A stretch of 64,000 nt of DNA from Incurvaria masculella (taxonomy: Eukaryota > Arthropoda > Insecta > Lepidoptera > Incurvariidae). The stretch's first letter is position 1. Every line of letters begins with the position of its first letter. The notes under the pieces were generated by a model. That model saw nothing but the letters and a program-made list of their open reading frames with translations. It had not been told where the DNA came from and ran no database searches. This document shows positions 63,700-64,000 of the stretch, one piece after another. Made by a program: the position numbers and the translations under genes. Where the stretch lies: assembly GCA_946894095.1 (NCBI GenBank), contig OX335647.2:23640001-23704000 (forward strand), read 5' to 3'.

Positions 63700-64000
63700 T
63701 GCTCGAGTGACTAACCCCTCGGGCTCTATACACCCGAATTTTATTTTATTTTATTTTATTTTAGTTAAGCATTATTAGTTTCTCGGTATTGGTCAAAATC
63801 TCATATAGGAATCTATTATTACTTTATTAATAGGGCTGCTCTCAAACCATTATACTCTTAATTTTCTGTAGGTATATAGGTAGCATTTAAAGGGATATGT
63901 AACTATGTGATCAGCTGACAGTAGTAGTTTATGAAAAAACTTATAGTATTAAAACCTAATGTGCAAGTGTTTCACAGTGTTGTGTTGCCACTGGAGCAGT
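63700..64000. other. Right end, no gene seen
   Basis: Contains an (ATTTT)5 run at 63740-63764. The phrase AATTTTCTGTAGGTATATAGG with the following words resembles 4690-4790, suggesting another dispersed repeat. No coding signal. Confidence 0.3.

Overview
The window is insect nuclear DNA, most likely from a moth or butterfly. The supports are split genes with GT/AG introns, two fatty-acid-binding-protein genes of insect type, a cytosolic sulfotransferase, (TTAGG)n tracts, and many interspersed repeats of kinds common in lepidopteran genomes: Jockey/CR1-like LINEs with short tandem 3' tails, tRNA-derived SINEs, hairpin MITEs and a P-like element. Most of the sequence is AT-rich, with sharp GC-rich patches at exons. 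Only a few per cent is host coding sequence; many of the long open frames come from repeats.

Layout. 1-2200: the last two exons of an unidentified GC-rich gene (+ strand), with a MITE in its 3' UTR. 3689-21226: FABP-A, a four-exon FABP gene on the - strand. Its 11.6-kb third intron holds a full-length LINE, a 100-bp satellite and several interspersed repeats. 25687-28868: FABP-B, a tandem paralogue with identical exon phases and lengths and a more compact form. Intron 1 of the two genes can be aligned by eye, so B acts as an empty-site reference for insertions in A. Between exons 2 and 3, FABP-A carries a decaying tandem array of exon-3 copies; half of one copy also survives in FABP-B.

29-35 kb: retroelement fragments inside an 18-bp inverted repeat, an eight-unit 155-bp repeat, and a U2 snRNA gene (- strand) between direct and inverted copies of that repeat. 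35.1-39.6 kb: a (TTAGG)n tract passing straight into a 4.1-kb G-rich satellite built on an 8-bp unit with a 662-bp higher-order repeat. 40.5-49.9 kb: the first three coding exons of a sulfotransferase (+ strand), whose first intron holds SINE, MITE, LINE and minisatellite sequence; the rest of the gene was not found and may lie beyond the window.

50-64 kb: mostly mobile DNA: a 5'-truncated LINE, two related GGAATCTT-type arrays, a long-TIR element with a CpG-rich core, a head-to-head Penelope-like fragment, and a P-element-like transposase with a spliced THAP exon, four in-frame stops and two frameshifts.

The FABP pair would encode small cytosolic lipid carriers and the sulfotransferase a PAPS-dependent enzyme. 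Nothing in the sequence shows that they act in one pathway. The most unusual content is structural: exon-array decay in a gene pair, satellites with higher-order periodicity, and nested hairpin elements whose insertion order can be read directly.
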